Shown: positions 62,271 through 64,000 of the stretch, piece after piece
Layout of the letters: each line of letters begins with the position of its first letter
How positions within the stretch are numbered: the stretch's first letter is position 1
Translations under genes and position numbers: made by a program
Assembly: GCA_050949415.1 (NCBI GenBank)
Contig: JBMNFR010000009.1
Coordinates: forward strand, 868,001-932,000
Source: JAAZKI01 sp012799905
Lineage (GTDB): Bacteria; Verrucomicrobiota; Lentisphaeria; Oligosphaerales; Oligosphaeraceae
Length of the DNA: 64,000 bases
Direction of reading: 5' to 3'
Notes under the pieces: model-generated
The model's input: the letters and a program-made list of their open reading frames with translations, nothing else
Database searches by the model: none
What the model was told of the DNA's origin: nothing

Positions 62271-63998
62271 TCATGGCTTGAAGTCCGGGATGATTTCATA
62301 GACATTGACCATGCGGACTTCGCTAGAACCGGGCTTGCCCCATTGCTCCAAATTCAGGCGCTTTTCCGTCGGAGAGCTGTTGATGTAGCAGAAGTCGACC
62401 TGCCCTGGCTCGAAGCGATTGAGCATCGCCAAGTTCGTCTTACGATCCCAGAAACCCCATTCTCCATCCGGACATAACTCATTGCGCAGGTAGATGTTCG
62501 AGGTCTTGTCAGTCGCCACTTCGCGCCGATCCCAGGTGCCGGCCTTGGTCTTGAGCAACAGCAGCGTGTTGGCTGGATCGGCCATGGTAAAGGCCGGATG
62601 CGTACGCAACGCCAGGCTGCCGGCGCCGCGCATCGTGGTCTCAACCCGGACTCCCGGCCGGTCGGGCAGCAACTCATACCGACGCGTGATCTGCCGTTGG
62701 TTGGACAACTTAGCCCGCAGCACGATATGGGCGTCGCCGACTTCCACGACCTCGTACGGCTCCTGCCATCCCGGGGACTGATAGTCCGGGGTGCTGAACT
62801 CCTCATAGCCCCCTTCGCGCGGAGCATAGCCGCTACGACTATCGCCAAAGACCTTGAATACATCGCGGTCGTTGCCGGTGAGCTGCAATCGCCAGATGCG
62901 ACCACCGATCTCAGGCAACACTGTCATTCGCACATGACTATTGGCGAGAACCACCGGCGTCACCTCGGGCAGTCGCCCATGGTGCTTTGCCAGCCAGTCG
63001 GCATATGGCCGGCGACGGCTTTCCGAAATCTTCGTCAGGCCGACAGCCGCCGCCGTCTCTTCAAACCGTTGCAACAACGGCGCCGGGTCGGTGCCATCGC
63101 GCAATTTCAACTTGTTATCCTGCCAGACGTATGCATCGCTGCCCAACTCAAGCGCCGTGTACCACAAGGGCATGCGAGCCACGGCGACGCGGCGCGCATA
63201 CGTCGCATCCTGACTGACTGCTGCCTCGGCCCGGTCGAAAATCGCGGCGGCCTGGGCCAGCATCTCTGGACAATTCAGATAACTCTTAGGCGAAGCATAA
63301 ATCCGCACGTGCTTGGTGGTATCCCCGCCAATGATGTCGTGAATCAAATCAATGTACTGGCGGATGTACGGCGCAGCCGGGCCATAGTAGGCATCGGTGA
63401 ATTCAACGATGCCGCGTTCGACATCGAAGTCCTGGTCCCACAACAACTTAGAGAGCAGATACGAACGCAGGTCCTGAAATTCACCGCCGCGCGTGAAGGC
63501 ATTGCCTTGCTCGTACATACCAGTAACGCCATGGCGGACATACAGTTGCAGATTCGGCTTCAACACCCGCAAGTTCGGAAACGGCTGTGTGCTGTGCGCA
63601 AAGTTGATGGTATAGTCCCAAACAAACAGCTGCGGACAGATCGCTGACCAAGCCGCTAAATCCTCGCGGAAACTCTCGTTATACTCGCAATCCGCCAGCG
63701 TGTGGACAAAGCAGCACTCGATGGAGCACAGCCGAATCAGGACATTATGGGCTGGCCTGACATACTTCGGAGCCTTGCGCGTGTATTGATACGCCAGGGT
63801 GTCGATCAGCACATCCGGATAATCCTTCTCAATGTCAGCAGCAATGGCGTTGACAAAATGCAGCAGCGGCCCAGACTGGCTGCCCTCATGGTCGGCCAGC
63901 TCTTGGCAATTGGCGCAGCAACAATAGCTGTGCCAGTCGTTCTGCGACACACTGACCGCAAACACGCCGGGTTCTGAAGACGCAATCCACTCGCGCAC
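62271..63998 (-). CDS. DUF4838 / glycan-active protein, cut at the right edge
   Basis: At least 575 residues; the reading frame remains open at the right edge, so the N-terminus is missing. Early segments (NDWHSYCCCANCQELAD, DIEKDYPDVLIDTLAYQYTR, VIRLCSIECCFVHTLADC) match DUF4838, a family linked to alpha-glucuronidase-like barrels. The C-terminal ~230 residues are a beta-sandwich (VRMTVLPEIGGRIWRLQLTG) of the aldose-epimerase/galactose-mutarotase-like type. It is convergent with the UroD-type gene, with 17 bp between stops. A role in polysaccharide breakdown is likely; the exact reaction is unknown. Confidence 0.75.
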   Translation of the reverse strand: MREWIASSEPGVFAVSVSQNDWHSYCCCANCQELADHEGSQSGPLLHFVNAIAADIEKDYPDVLIDTLAYQYTRKAPKYVRPAHNVLIRLCSIECCFVHTLADCEYNESFREDLAAWSAICPQLFVWDYTINFAHSTQPFPNLRVLKPNLQLYVRHGVTGMYEQGNAFTRGGEFQDLRSYLLSKLLWDQDFDVERGIVEFTDAYYGPAAPYIRQYIDLIHDIIGGDTTKHVRIYASPKSYLNCPEMLAQAAAIFDRAEAAVSQDATYARRVAVARMPLWYTALELGSDAYVWQDNKLKLRDGTDPAPLLQRFEETAAAVGLTKISESRRRPYADWLAKHHGRLPEVTPVVLANSHVRMTVLPEIGGRIWRLQLTGNDRDVFKVFGDSRSGYAPREGGYEEFSTPDYQSPGWQEPYEVVEVGDAHIVLRAKLSNQRQITRRYELLPDRPGVRVETTMRGAGSLALRTHPAFTMADPANTLLLLKTKAGTWDRREVATDKTSNIYLRNELCPDGEWGFWDRKTNLAMLNRFEPGQVDFCYINSSPTEKRLNLEQWGKPGSSEVRMVNVYEIIPDFKP

Positions 63999-64000
63999 CG

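Overview
The window is a GC-rich, gene-dense bacterial chromosome segment with long co-directional operons. It looks like an anaerobic member of the PVC group (Lentisphaerae/Kiritimatiellae-like). That rests on the combination of secreted PQQ-type beta-propellers, many iron-sulfur proteins, uroporphyrinogen-decarboxylase-type methyltransferases with corrinoid proteins, and very large LamG, GH106-like and DUF4838 sugar-acting proteins. No rRNA, tRNA or CRISPR array was recognised, so the taxonomic placement is inference.

Layout. 1-1849 (minus): a cut-off membrane protein and an FGGY sugar kinase. 2227-3670: a decayed IS4-type element with 19-bp inverted ends, sitting in heptamer repeats. 3769-15977 and 16357-21146 (all plus): the most unusual part, a terpenoid-plus-redox cluster. 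It encodes three PQQ-type propellers and one smaller propeller-like protein, an HdrA-like 4Fe-4S protein, a radical SAM enzyme, a DUF116-polyprenyl synthase fusion, two terpene-cyclase-fold proteins (one with a DXDD motif), two Tat-type cysteine proteins, a NapH-like membrane polyferredoxin, a flavin reductase and a single-chain NuoE-F-G fusion. 21423-25898: a giant secreted LamG/glycosidase-like protein. 26257-30348: a DUF4143 ATPase, a MATE transporter and dihydroorotase. 31010-34319: a CHASE hybrid histidine kinase whose second receiver is out of frame. 34391-43228 (minus): aromatic amino-acid biosynthesis (aroF-pheA-tyrA-aroA-aroB-aroK, then aroC), preceded by a complete attenuator with a Tyr/Phe-rich leader peptide. 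43318-50204 (minus): a PHP-domain exoprotein, an unknown winged-helix-like protein, a CstA transporter and a corrinoid protein. 50983-63998: an isomerase-oxidoreductase fusion, an AraC regulator, a corrinoid methyltransferase cluster, a GH106-like hydrolase and a DUF4838 protein cut by the right edge.

The intergenic DNA is rich in structured repeats. A 52-bp unit holding two TTTA-loop hairpins is present in 17 copies between aroC and aroK and in two copies inside the terpenoid cluster. Heptanucleotide tandem repeats (GGGGCGA, TGAATGY, CATAATT) recur at several sites. A longer dispersed element occurs three times, each time upstream of a plus-strand gene.

Working model. The terpenoid cluster could build a polycyclic isoprenoid and couple it to a membrane electron path from NADH (NuoEFG fusion) through the polyferredoxin to exported iron-sulfur and propeller proteins. 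The right-hand cluster probably takes sugars or methylated compounds, transfers methyl groups through corrinoid proteins, and is controlled by the AraC protein whose promoter region carries a 17-bp inverted repeat. Both models are inference from gene content and order.
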